A DNA stretch of 64,000 nucleotides from Coffea arabica (Eukaryota > Streptophyta > Magnoliopsida > Gentianales > Rubiaceae), in contig NC_092326.1 of the NCBI RefSeq assembly GCF_036785885.1, positions 43,176,287-43,240,286 of the forward strand, read 5' to 3'. Every line of letters starts with the position of its first letter. Positions within the stretch are counted from its first letter, which is position 1. This document shows positions 1 through 12,012 of this stretch, piece after piece. Position numbers and translations under genes: made by a program. The notes below the pieces were generated by a model. That model did not search any database, had not been told where the DNA came from, and saw only the letters and a list, made by a program, of their open reading frames with translations.

Positions 1-550
1 CTGGGCGCAACCTGCAGGTGGAGTGAAAAAAGAAATGCAATACAATGATGAACCACAGAATCAACACCAAGCCTCCTCAAGATGAAAAAAGACAAGGAGG
101 CTAACATGCAGGCAAGTTACCAGAAAAGAGAAAGAAAACAAACAAACAAACATGCTGGCCACTTGTGCAGATTACAATGATTTTCTTCTAACCTTTGCTT
201 TCAAAGATAGGGACCGTCAAACATGCATTAGCTTTTGTAACAGCTGCTTAAACAAGATATTATGAAGTCTGTTTGAAAATCTACAAGGTACTATTGGAGT
301 TATAAGAATTTAAAAGCAACGTCATTGTCAAAAGCTCCACAACAGGCACTTCAGGTTTTTCAGTTTAAAATGGTTATTCAAAATCATTATGTCAACAGCA
401 ACTAAGAACACCTCAAATACCTATTAAGTTCAAAAAATGTAAATTAACTTTGCTGAAGCAAATGAAATAGGCCGATAGTCTAGAAGCCATGGAGATTTTA
501 TGCATGCACCCAAGTTTATCATTTTAAAGAATCATATGAGTTATCAAAAC

Positions 551-3500
551 CTGTACGCCGTCGAGGTTCATAATATCAAATTTGGCCTTCTTCTGAATCA
601 CTCGCCGCATGTATTGAAGAGCCACCTTAACCTGGAGACAGAGGGAAGTCTCAGTGCATTAAAAGAACCAAGTTAGGAGGCTATTTGACTCCATTTTCTT
701 TTTTAGAATTTAAAAAATGTTGTATCTTGAAAGATTTCTACAATGGTGGTACAGTGGCTTCTAATGAGATTCACCTATTGATTCCTACATGACAATTTCA
801 TTTCCTTTCTTTTCCACCCTTTCCAGCTGTCTTCCATCCCCTTTTTCCTTCTTTCTTTGCACCTTCTGTTTCCCTCTTCAGTCTTCCCACTCCCAGCTCT
901 TGCCCTTCCCCTGGTCCCTCCCCTCTCCTACCTCCCTCCCCACATCTTTATCCAGTGCATCCCTTTTCCCCCTCCCAGCTCCTTTAAACTCCCTCAGCCC
1001 TTCCCCATCCCTCTCCCTTCTCCCTCCGCTCACAAAAGCATAAACATCAATGGGTGGTCAAAAGTGTTATTAAGGGGTATTCATCTTCTCATACTTACGG
1101 CAATCAAAATCAAATATGATGTCACTGACTAGCTGAAAAATAAAAGTAGAATGGGGAGGGGCTTGAATGGAATTCTTCAGAAGAAACTTGTCCAAAGAGC
1201 GGCAAAGACCTAGAGTAAAATTGTTGCACAGCATGAAGTCAGGAAAATCAGCATAATGCTGCCCTCAAGTGGCGCTATTGCAGCAAGAGAAATGCAGATT
1301 ACTAGGAGAAAGAGAAAATCAGACAAGATGACTGAGGTATATGAAAAGAAGGATTGCAGCAGTGAAGTCAATTTCCTTTTGGTAATAAAAGGGGGAAATA
1401 AACAGGCCAAAAAAATGGTAGAGAAGAAAAGAAAGGAGAAGAAAGGAGGAAAAGAGAAGATGAGGAAAAAGCACAGTAACTACAAACAGTAATGCCTCAG
1501 CATTTCTTTGAATCATTTGAAAGATAATAAAAAATGTCTCTTAAATTAAGAAAGAATATGAAAATAGTCAATAATAAACATTTACTGAGTGCCATTCTCT
1601 TTTGTTTAAATGAAAAAATTTCGAACGTGTTCAAACAGTGGCAGCTTTCGTGTATTGATTTGCATGCACTCCCGCCGTTGCAGTGGCAGCTTTCGTATAT
1701 TGGCAAGCATCTTATTTGCATGCACTCCCGCCGTTGCAGTGGCAGCTTTCGTATATTGGCAAGCATCTTATTTGCATGCACTCCCACCATAGCATATCGA
1801 TAGGCCTACTCTTACTTTCACACAACACTTTTATTATTGTATTTATTACTCCAACTAGAATAATTTTTTATTAATGGAGTAGTATATTTCTTAACAAAGA
1901 TGTACATTAAATGGGGCATATTAGTAAATTAATGACCATTTTAAAAAGGAAATAGACCTATAATTTGCCAGGAAATCAAATCATGAACCATGTAAGTTTG
2001 ATCTGGCATAACGATGTTTGAAGTTGACTTTGGTTAAAATTGCAAAAAGATTTCATTCTTTCCTAATTGAATACAGCGTTTTCCCACATTACAAATTAGT
2101 AGATCTCACACCTAACATTAAGGAACTCTTTAATTAAAAAGGGAAGGAGAACACTCAATCTGGATTTAGTTCAACTAAATCTGTAAAGAGAGTAGGATAA
2201 TATAAAAATCAATCAAGACACCTAACCACTTAATATATATGCTGCAAAATCAACTACAAGAAATATTAAAAGTGAAAAGAAAAGAAACCTACAGAAGAAA
2301 AAATTTTTAAAATAGGATTAATCTTTCTTACACTAAAAAGTTTAAAAATAGGATTAATCTTTCCTACACTGATAGTGTATACACTCTCAGTCTTGAATGA
2401 ATGACAACTATGCAAACTTTGAATTTGAAATCCAACTTTTGCACGTGTTATGAATCTAACGGTGATGGTGTATATACACTATCAGTGCATATAAAATTTA
2501 CCCTTAAAAATATACTTTGATATTCAAGAAAAATATTTCCAAGTAAAACTGCACTTATTGTCCACAGATTGCTAACTAGAACAAATCATTCAGCTTACAC
2601 AAATTGATAATAAAAATGAAAGGAACAACAATAACCTGTAAGGATTTTTCTGTCTCAGGAGCAAAAACAATTATGTCCACTAGACATGTACTCCCAACAA
2701 AACATAAAAACCTATCATTTCTATTTCTTCCTAGGGAATAATGCTTACAAAACAAATAAGCTATACAGACATGTTTACGGATGTATTTACATGTTGGTTA
2801 GGAGACAGTTAAATTTTATTTCCAAAATATACTTCGAACAGAATAAACAAACAAAACAAGGGACACATACAGTAAATTTAGGAAGCCGGATTTTGTATAC
2901 ATCCACAAGTTCCATCATTAAGTGAAACAAATTTGAGAATGCACTGTCCAACACCATTCCTGCTACCGAAGGGTCTTCCGCTCCATAAAGAAGGCTGCAT
3001 TTATGATATACAAAACCACATAACTAACTATCGTAGCAAAGTCAGAGCTCGTCTGCTTGAAAAAGGTTCATCAGCAAGCATTTTAATTTTGTGACAGACA
3101 GAGTAAAAATTTCACCAATATACAGAAATTTCAGCAAGCATTTTAATTTTGTAATCAAAGAGAAATTTCACCAATATATGAAAAACTCAGTGGAGAAGGT
3201 TCCTGCACGTATAGAGTTTGAGGTGAATCAGTTTGCTAAATGGTCCTTGACCTACCCTCTGCATGAAGACAATCTATTTTGTGTTTTGAACTAGTAATCT
3301 CCAACATGACAATGAGGGAATTTAAGCTACCAAAGAAATAGAAAATTTTCACTGCCAGAAATAAGTTAACTCATAAAGCTCAAGATAAATCCTTTTGAGA
3401 AAAGAAAACAGAAGGCCTAAAGAAGAAGAGGTAGAGCACAAACTAGATTAAGTAAAGAAGTAAAGAGAATGAGCTAATCATAGATAGCGTATTGATCAAT

Positions 3501-6500
3501 GTGTGCACTCATCCAGCATCGGAGCCTAATCACCACCCAAAATACCCAAGTAGTAGCCTACAACCTACAATTTAAGAAACTTCACACCAATCCCCACTGT
3601 GATTAGGATGTCAAAAATTTCGGAAGATTCAATATTGATCCAAAGGTACACTATCTATTTATTAGTATTTAGAAAAGTTAATCCCTGTATGAAGTAGTTG
3701 AACTCTTGCTCTTTTGTCAAACTGAAGCCTAGATATCACAAGATCTTAACCTTCACTCATGAACTTCCTCAAGCTCAGATAATTGATCTACAGGTTTCTT
3801 ATGATATGTTACATTAAATTGTTCTAGCAATGCTCTCCTGTCCAACATATGACTATCAATTCAATAAGCTTCATTCTCTCAGGATGTTGGCCTGGACGAA
3901 ACATGAGCTATTGCCCCATTACCTTGCCCCAAATTCATTGGTTACCAGTTTTCAGAGCAAAGCAGTATATTATCCCTTTAACCAATTAAACGTTGTAGGA
4001 GCTATGGCACAATGCATAGAGTATGCACTTGACCTGGCAAGGGCTATTCATCTCTTGCTCTTTGAGGATATCAAGCACCAAAACAAAGACAGAACACCAA
4101 ATAGTTGACTTTTGATCTGAGAACCAGCCAAATATGCATATCTGAACCATCAAATGGGTATCCCAAAATCTACAAAGCACTTCAACGGTATCTCAAAAAG
4201 ATGCAATAACTGCAACTCATATGACAAACTGAGGATCCTTAAGCAATTGACTAATCACACTAACAAGAACAGAAACATTCGGTTTAGTCACAATGAGATG
4301 ATTCAACTTCCCAACCAGTCTTCAGTACTTTACTAAATGATCTAAAAACTCAAGCACTATCGCATTGACGTGACAATTGATCCATCATCCACATAAGAAC
4401 TCCAAACTATCTGATGCTTCTTCGGCTAAACAAAATATACAGTTAGGATGTGCGCTATGAGCAAGCAGTGCAAAAAAATCCTTTTCTTTTCCAGTTCCAA
4501 AACTGCTGCTGCTTCCCCTTATACCCGCCAATCAGTCTATCTCAAATCTATTGTCTCGCTTGTTAGTCAAGTTTAGGAGCCCTGACAGAATTTTTGGGAT
4601 ATTTGAAGAAGTACATTTGGACCAATTATCCGAACTTCAGTGAACATGGTTAGAACATCCTTTGAATGCAAGCAAATTCTACAGCATGACGAAGCACCTT
4701 CATAAGAACTAACTAAACCTGAAGATTTTACACTCCCACATTTTTTTTGTCTAATCTTTCTGTTATAATTTGACCATTCAACGTGATATTGTTCAATATT
4801 CAAAACAAAAGGACAGAATTCTGTATCTGATATCTCTGCATAACAAGCTAAAGCCAATAAACTTAATAAAATATGTGATACTATTACATTTTTTGATAAT
4901 CATTTTTAATTTCTTGAAAAAAATGACATAGACTACCATAAAAATAAATAAACAAGATAGTTCAAAGAGTTTCTCCCAAAACAAAAAAAGAAATTAGGTA
5001 AAATAAAGCTTTACTTCCTGGACAAAAAATCTAAAATCAAAATTGTAAGCTTTTTCTTTATCTTTTTACCAATTCCAAACACTGTAAACATTAAGTATCT
5101 CCTTTTCATTTGCTTCCACTCCCATGCAATAAGATAGTAACTACATTTTTTGATGCCTTTCAATTCTATGCAATGATATTCTTTCTTTTGCTTTCCTTTA
5201 CTTCAACCCAACAGATTTTTAGGGTTTGAAAATCACCCCTAAGGCGCTGATTTTCTCATTAGACCCAATAAAGCAATCTTATCCCATGAAGAGGCTACAT
5301 TAAGCTACTCTAATTTGATACTACCACAGCAATTCGAGTTGTGCACTGGCCCAGCAACACAGGTAGCCTAAACCACTCCCCAAAACTTTTAAGCCCTGCT
5401 AGTGTTATATAAGCTACAATCTTGTACACTATTCAGTACATCCAAGATATTTGACATTGGACAAACATTCATGATTTCTCTATTACTGCTCCAATAATAT
5501 CTGTTTCAGAATGATATTAAATTATTCTTACTAGTTTCTACAAGATCTAGAATTAGCTTTTACCAGATTACCTATTAAATTTAATTCTTGCCATAGGTGG
5601 TTGAATCGAGTCTCTCATTTCATGCTGAAAACATTAAGTTTCCTCTTTGGGATAGCATTCAGAATATCACACCAATGTAAATTGACAGGATTAACAGTAC
5701 ATTGACAGGAAAAAATAGCAACAATAGGAAATACAAAAGCCAAAGCAATACTCTAGTTGTTAGGGGCTGTATGATTGAACTGATCATTAATTAAATGTCA
5801 AATCACCTAGTCACTGCACCCATTGACCGTCCCCAGAGACCAATGCGTGAAATGTTTGGATTGCTTCTCAGATACGAGACCACAACCTTGAGGTCATTTT
5901 TCTGGCACAAAATAAATAGAGTCATTTCTGCAGGGAAAACATTTTAGGAAATAGTGAGAGAGGATAATGAGGAAAACATACCTCATGCCAACCAAGACTA
6001 ACATAATCACCGCCAGATAAGCCTGAACCCGAAAAATCAAGGGTGAACAGAGTAATGTTTGAGGGAAGAAGAATTACTGCAGCCTCATTTGCATCTGCCC
6101 TACATCCACTGCAGGACCCACATCATAAACCGCCAGCAAGTAAAATTCTTTAGATGCAAGCACTTTACTAGTCCAACAATGCCAAAAATACAAAAAATTG
6201 CCATAGATTGGATGAATGAATGACTGTACAAGAAATTCATGGAATGCAGATTTCTATAGCCACTGCATGTTTAATACTGCATTTTGTAAAGCCAGCAGTT
6301 AGTTTCAAACAAATTAAAATCATGCATGGCAGCAATTAAAATGGTTTCGGCGAGAATTTATAACACGAAATAGAACAAGTCAATAACTGGATAATGCAAT
6401 CATAAGAACAGTTAATACTATCTACTACATGCTTAGTTCTACATTCAAAATTTAGCAATGACTTTTCACCAAATTGAAGTAATGTGATTGAAAGTGACGC

Positions 6501-7233
6501 ACCTGTTTCCATGGCAGTATACAACACAAGGTAAAGGAGTTCCATCTGGAAAATGCGAAGGAACATAATGGCTACACTGTAATGTATGTCCACTTTCGTT
6601 CCTAAGCTGAAAATTTAAGCACAGGATGCCCTAAAGGCTTAGAACACCATCACATTAGCAGATTAAAGCTGCCCAAAGCAAAAAAGTCCAAATAAAGGTT
6701 GAGTAACAGATGCCCATACTTGCCTCCAAGTCTTGTCTCTTGTATTTTCTGCCAGCAAGAGTAAAATCTTTCTCCCACAAGTACTGATCTGGGTTATATT
6801 GAGCCCTGCTAACCAGAAAATGCTAAGAAGATAGTTGAAATAACCAACACTCAAATGCTAAACAAAGCTAACAGAAGTGTAGCCTAGGGTTACGACTTAA
6901 TATAGAAGGGGGAAAAAGGAGCAGGTGTAAATCCACAGATAAGGCATAATTAAAGGGCTAAAGAAGCAAAACTGCTTATGCACAACAATTGAAAGGTCAA
7001 AAAATTCCACAGTGAAAATATGCATAGGTGGAATGTTGCAGGTGGAGAAGGGCAACTTGGAATCTTTTGTCCTCTGGACGTGTAAATGCTATCTCATACA
7101 CTGTCAACTTCCCGTCTATGTATTGTCATTTTAATTCGTAAGCACATCGGAAACAAATCAGGAATTGCATCGTACTATATGCATTACTTTACCTGGGTGG
7201 GCGAATTACAAAATTAATAAACTGATCGATCAT
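551..7233 (-). CDS. Alpha/beta-hydrolase (serine aminopeptidase S33-like), 3' part outside window
   Basis: Seven exons on the minus strand: 7233-7193, 6805-6724, 6606-6503, 6108-5982, 5901-5807, 2994-2871 and 631-551. Together they give 218 codons with phase preserved at every junction. The protein starts MIDQFINFVIRPPR, the conserved N-terminus of a plant alpha/beta-hydrolase family. It has an oxyanion-hole-type HGNSG (residues 73-77) and a nucleophile elbow GRSMG with the presumed catalytic Ser at 144. The last visible exon contains QYMRRVIQKKAKFDIM. The catalytic Asp and His would lie in exons left of base 551, which I could not find in 1-550, so the gene is cut by the window edge. The exon 2/3 intron uses a GC donor. 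Substrate is unknown; related plant proteins are annotated only as hydrolases. The 2.8-kb and 2.2-kb introns are filled with repeats and MITEs. Family call is secure, function is not. Confidence 0.93.
1636..1793. repeat. Three-copy minisatellite, 56-bp unit
   Basis: Three head-to-tail copies start with CAGTGGCAGCTTTCGT at 1636, 1681 and 1737. Copies 2 and 3 are 56 bp apart and nearly identical; copy 1 lacks 11 bp (the TGGCAAGCATC region). It lies in the large sixth intron of the hydrolase gene. Short open frames through it are repeat artefacts. Confidence 0.9.
2351..2503. mobile_element. Mutator-type MITE with 9-bp target-site duplication
   Basis: A 153-bp element whose ends are inverted repeats: GGATTAATCTTTCCTACACT at the left, and the complement of TGCATATAAAATTTACCC at the right, with a shared ACTGATAGTGTATA core. 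It is flanked by TTAAAAATA on both sides (2342-2350 and 2504-2512). The 9-bp duplication points to a MULE-mobilised MITE. A partial copy of the left end also sits just upstream at 2309-2336. Confidence 0.8.
3072..3179. repeat. Two-copy local duplication (about 60 bp)
   Basis: The words CAGCAAGCATTTTAATTTTGT and AATTTCACCAATATA occur in the same order twice, at about 3072-3123 and 3132-3178. This is a small diverged tandem duplication in the fifth hydrolase intron. Confidence 0.65.
6607..6723 (-). other. GC-AG intron of the hydrolase gene
   Basis: Reading the minus strand, exon 2 ends ...GACTTGGAG and the intron starts GCAAGT, the strong GC-donor consensus. It ends TTTTCAG before CTTAGGAACG. 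Using the GT two bases further on would add GCAA and create an in-frame stop, so the GC donor is the only one that keeps the conserved reading frame. Confidence 0.85.
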
Positions 7234-9515
7234 CTGGTGCAGCCAAAAAACAAAAAACAAAAAAAAAACCACACTTTTTGAGCTAGAGTAGATTGTCGAA
7301 CAACATGATACAGTATTCAATGAGCTGCAACCAGGGAGACGGAAAAGCTTCTCCCTATACTTTCATTCTTGGTCCAACAACGTAGGCGATGGAAATCAAG
7401 AAGGGTAGCAAATGGCGTAGGGAAAACCAGAACACCAGAAATGAAATGGGGAAAATCCAACTGAATGGGGAGATAATTCGAACGATTCACGCCAGGAAAT
7501 CGAAACTCTATCCAGAATTTCAACTAAAAGGTTGGTGTTGTAGGAAATCGAAACTCTATCTAGAATTTCAACTAAAACCACACTATTTTTGCGGTTGTCG
7601 AAACTTTAGTCTTTAGATAGTACAAAATAGTAGTACTGACAATTCAGGAAATTGATTGGACAAAAACCCATCAGCTGCTAGTAATGGTACTTAGATGAGA
7701 GTCTTCCGTCTTCGTTAGGAAAAGAAAGAGGAAGAGGATCAGGAAAGGTGCAATCTTCCCATCAATGTCAGGAAAAAGAAGTAAACCCAGGGGTGAATTC
7801 AAGAAAGCCCGACTCACTCCCCCCCTCCCACAGATGGGAGGTGTGCTCTCACCTACGACTGCTTGTTCGATCTGGAACTCGGATGAAACAGTTAAAGGGG
7901 TGGGAAAAAAAAAAGGAAAAGGAAAGCCACAAACCAAATGTAAAAAAGAAATTAAGTAAACCCAAGAACGAAGCACTCTCCGAACTCCGTGCTTACCAAA
8001 AAAAAAGTGTAAAATTTGTTTGCAGAACGCGTGTGGAGCGCGTTTGGTTTTGAAAGACAAAAGAGAAGAAATAGATCTGAATTATGGGATAATTTTAGAA
8101 ACCTCCCCGTCCTAAGGCCTTTGGACAGCAATTTTTCAAAGAAATATTGCAATATTTTGTCGCGCACGCTATCGTAAATATATCAAATCGTTACAATAAT
8201 TTTTCTATAAAAAATTTAAAAAATGCTAGCCTCCCTTTAAGTTTACAATTTTGATAACAAAATCCATCTAAGTCAGAAAAAATACTACTATTAAAAGGAT
8301 ATTTTGAAGAGTGAAATGATAATTTTGTTCCATATATGTTCTTTTTTTATTATCCACAAATTATATTAGTAAAGAATAAAATAAATAGTAAAAGTCAAGG
8401 GTACAAGTGAAATTCGAAAAGATGTACTAGGAACAACTCGAAGCAACAGTAGTGATCTTTGCAATAGCTAGCGCAAACTTCAATGGCCGTCTTGTCTATC
8501 ATTTACAACAGTACTATTTAAAGAACAAAACTAACTCTGTGAATCTATCATCATTGCAATCATCTAAATCTAAGGTAAAAAATTAATCTTTTTTTGTAGT
8601 TGGTAAAGTGAAGTAAAATATTGGTGCAAAAACTATATGCGTCTTAGTCAACAAATTAGTAACAAACGCATGAATTAGTTTTGTCTCAACATAGTATTCA
8701 ATAAAACAAACCGGCCACTTCTGAAAATTATATTATCTATTTCTTAGACTATATAAGTTTACAAATTCGCATGGATCATGAAAACACATAACAAACAGGA
8801 TATTAAGTGTACTCTCAAATCAGCAACAAAGGCATGAATCAATTTTGTTTTGACGCAAGATACAACAAAACAAACCAGTCATTTCTCAAAACAACCTGTA
8901 TGCAATCATTTTTTATACATGAAAGGTTAGATCTCACTTTTTTAGTGAAAAAAATGAAAATAGATTATGTCAGATTTCACTTTTTTAGAAGAAAAATAAA
9001 TATAGTTCAAGTCAAATCCTACTTTTTGTAAGGTAAATATGATTATGAATCGAGTCATTTGTTTTACCATAAATGGGATCCAAATTTTTCACCAGTACAA
9101 AGTGGTCGAAAATTTGGGTTGAAACTTAATTTTATAAGGACATAAAATTACCATATTATTAGTAAAGGATGGAAAATTTTATTTAATGAAATGTGAGGAA
9201 TATCATTAACAATTTTCTCTTAAAAATATCAGAAGATGTAAAGATGAAAGCTGGCTATCACCAGTCTTCCACAACAGTTTTTACCCAACAAAAAATCATT
9301 TCACAGCAATTTATTATAATAATTAGGTAATATTCATCAACTACTGCAATGCACCCAAAAAACTATTACTCGAGAAAGTAATCAAACTTTTTGCATGATT
9401 ATAAGCCTAAAACTAAACATAGTTATGTATCTACTTTCAATTAAATACTTAAAATGCAGCAATTCACTTTTTTAGAAAATATTCTGCATTCAAATTTTAG
9501 CAAAGTTAAACAATT

Positions 9516-9609
9516 GCAAGGGAATGGTTGGGTTGAGTGATAGGATAGAAAAAATTGTAAGTAAGAGGTTTTGGATTCAAACCCTCAACCTTACGGAAAA
9601 AAAAAAAAA
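9516..9609 (+). mobile_element. Short SINE-like retroposon
   Basis: A 94-bp insertion contains a box-B-like GGATTCAAACCCTC, an upstream box-A-like GGTTGAGTGATAGG, and a terminal A-tract. It is flanked by a long direct repeat, AGCAAAGTTAAAC(A/T)ATT, at 9499-9515 and 9610-9626. The Pol III boxes, poly-A tail and 17-bp duplication together indicate a SINE inserted on the plus strand. Confidence 0.75.
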
Positions 9610-10780
9610 AGCAAAGTTAAACTATTACATTTTAGTTCCCAGATTGCATTTTTAATTAATAGTTTTGTAAAATGACAGAAAGTGAAAATTTTTTAGTTTG
9701 GACAAGGCTATTTTGAGCCAAAAACCTAATTAAGTAAAATGACCGAGCTTGGTCCGTGATTTTTTAAGCCTAAAAGGATCGTACAGTTTAATAGTCTGCC
9801 CCATCTTGAGCCTATCAATACTTACTAAAACACACCCTAAGTGGTTTGCCTATGTTAAGCGAATTGATACTTGGATTTACCCACGTTCATACCCAATACT
9901 TTTTATACCAATTTTCTCATATTTTCTCTCTTTTCTAACAACTTAATCCTTTTTAAATAAATTTGAATTATATTTTATTATGATTTTACTCTATCTTCTA
10001 AAAAACTTTATTGTTATTTATAAATTCACTTAATTTATTTTACCCACATGTATTAACTTTATTTGGTGTTATTTTAATTGTTACTTTATTAAAGTTGCTA
10101 GAAACTTATATTCATTCAAGGAGAAAATATGTTTTTGCATCTTTGGTATATGGTTTTAGGTTTTTAATCATATAAAATAATTGATTCAAAGATTAATAAA
10201 ATACTTGAACAGTAAAATTTATTCATGAATATGTAAGAAATTTATTTTATTTTTTGAATTATTCATACTTGCATAAATTCACAACTAATACTAATATAAA
10301 AAGAAACCGTAAGATACTTGTTATGTTTGAAAATCTATTAACATGAACGAATATTTCATACGCATATTATGAAATATTAGGTAGTTTTGTTTTTAACAGT
10401 ATATTGGGTAGTTTATTGAAGCAATACACTAAACATTAGTAGGGCATCCAGATTTATTGAAACAATTGCTCAAATGAAAAATTAACAAATTATGCCTAAA
10501 TTGCAGAATGCAATGGTAATGTGATAAAACATGAAAATTGAAAAAATTATTGTTGCAAATATACTTGGAAAATTCCTATAATACCCGTGCAAGCAGGAAG
10601 CCAGTGAGGCCGAGCTGTCCAATCCGAGTTTCTTGGTGCAAACACAATAAGGAATAAAGGCACAGGGTTGGGACTTTGTCCCCTGAAATAACTGCGATGT
10701 CTTACCTTTGAGTGTGAGAACGGAAGGTATTTATAGTTTGAGGCATTGGTACGAATTTCAGAAAGTCAGGGAGCATTGAT

Positions 10781-10971
10781 TTTTTTTTTTTTTTCTTACG
10801 GAGTGGGTGTCTGGGCCAATCCTTACAGGACCCGACTAATCTCACTCCGGCCTGAGTGGAGAGGCCCCATCCCCCGAACGCGTTAACAGCGAGACTCGAA
10901 CTCTGATTACCATGAAGATCGTCGTACCCTAAAGAGAGGGAGCGGACCGCCCGCGCTACCTGGGGGCCGGA
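10781..10971 (-). mobile_element. tRNA-derived SINE with 9-bp target-site duplication
   Basis: Read on the minus strand, this 191-bp element begins with CCCCCAGGTAGCGCGGGCGG (box A region), has a box B AGTTCGAGTCTCGC, then a GC-rich body, and ends in a poly-A tract (T-tract on the plus strand from 10781). The direct repeat AGCATTGAT lies at 10772-10780 and 10972-10980. It is a well-preserved, probably young insertion in otherwise AT-rich DNA. Confidence 0.88.
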
Positions 10972-12012
10972 AGCATTGATAGATAGAGAGGGAATGTTAG
11001 GTCAGCTCTCCCAGACGTGATTTCTGGGTGCTGTCATATCAGGCTGCGGAATCATCCGTCAGCCGCAATACAATAGTAGGTCAAGTTTGCCTTGTTTTTT
11101 TTTTTTTCTGGTTGATTTACCAGCTAAATTGATCAAAATGACCTTAAAGACTCGTTGTAGGGAGTTCAGTGACTTTTTGACTAAAAAAAAAATTTGGTGA
11201 TCAACTCGTGTCATTTTGAATATTTTAATGACTATTATAGCCATTTACTCGTTATAATATTAATTCGAGAAAATGTACATCATGGTTATAATTATGTTAT
11301 TTTCTTTATGCTAATAACTACTTGGAATCAAAATTTATCTTGCTTCATTTCAGTACCATTTGATTAACTGGTTACATTTTACTTGTTTTAGGGAAATCTA
11401 ATGGAAAGATATGTTTCGCTTTTTTGTCCAATTTTATAACTACAAAAAACCTTCTTAAGGTTCACATTGTATTCAAAATAAATAGTACGTGAATAACCAG
11501 TTTCCTTGACAATAAGAGCTTGTAGAAAGAATAGGAAAAGTAAGTCCAAAACAGCAACAAACTTCACTAAGTGTTTTTTGCATTTTGGGCATTCATTTTA
11601 TGCTAAATCAGCAGCATAAGATTTCACCAGAACTTTGATCCTTTAGTCGAATCTCCTGAAGCATAAATAGCTCAAAAGAAGCGTCTCAATGCCCACAAAC
11701 ATGTCGCTGGAAGGAGTGAAGAAAAAAATCCACAATGGCTTTACATTTTGCAACACGCTCAGTGTTTTGCAGGCAAGAATGCATCCAAATGGTCACAGCT
11801 CTAATTTCCAATACTAGGAGAATCTTTGGACTTCGGAGGAACTTTATGTTCTTCCTTCACATCAATAATATAAAAACTGGTTAATAGTAGTTTGCAACAG
11901 GAACTTCCTAGACTTGCTCTTACCATTCTCGTAATCGGGGATTGTCAATTCAGATTGAAGGAACCATGTAGAATATAGGAATCTGGTAATTTGTCCTTGC
12001 TACCGAGAAATC

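Larger units (their letters stand above)
7234..12012. other. Intergenic spacer between hydrolase 5' end and phosphatase 3' end
   Basis: This 4.8-kb spacer shows no convincing coding exon. It holds the hydrolase 5' UTR/promoter (no clear TATA box seen), a 36-bp direct repeat at 7494-7529 and 7542-7577 with one mismatch, very AT-rich sequence from about 8160 to 10560, and two SINEs. Around the second SINE lies a less AT-rich stretch (about 10590-11070) that resembles a decayed LTR or gene fragment but that I cannot identify. Confidence 0.6.

Noticed and set aside
1..550. A last exon of the hydrolase (Asp/His catalytic part)
   Set aside because: I looked on the minus strand for the conserved GHA and HNSPRP-type blocks and found none, so the exon must lie left of the window.
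7671..8060. A 129-codon minus-strand ORF upstream of the hydrolase
   Set aside because: It runs through A-tracts and spacer sequence, has no family signature, and is not linked by phase to the hydrolase exons.
10590..11070. A tRNA gene in the GC-rich island
   Set aside because: The box A/B-like words belong to a SINE with poly-A and target duplication; no cloverleaf could be drawn.
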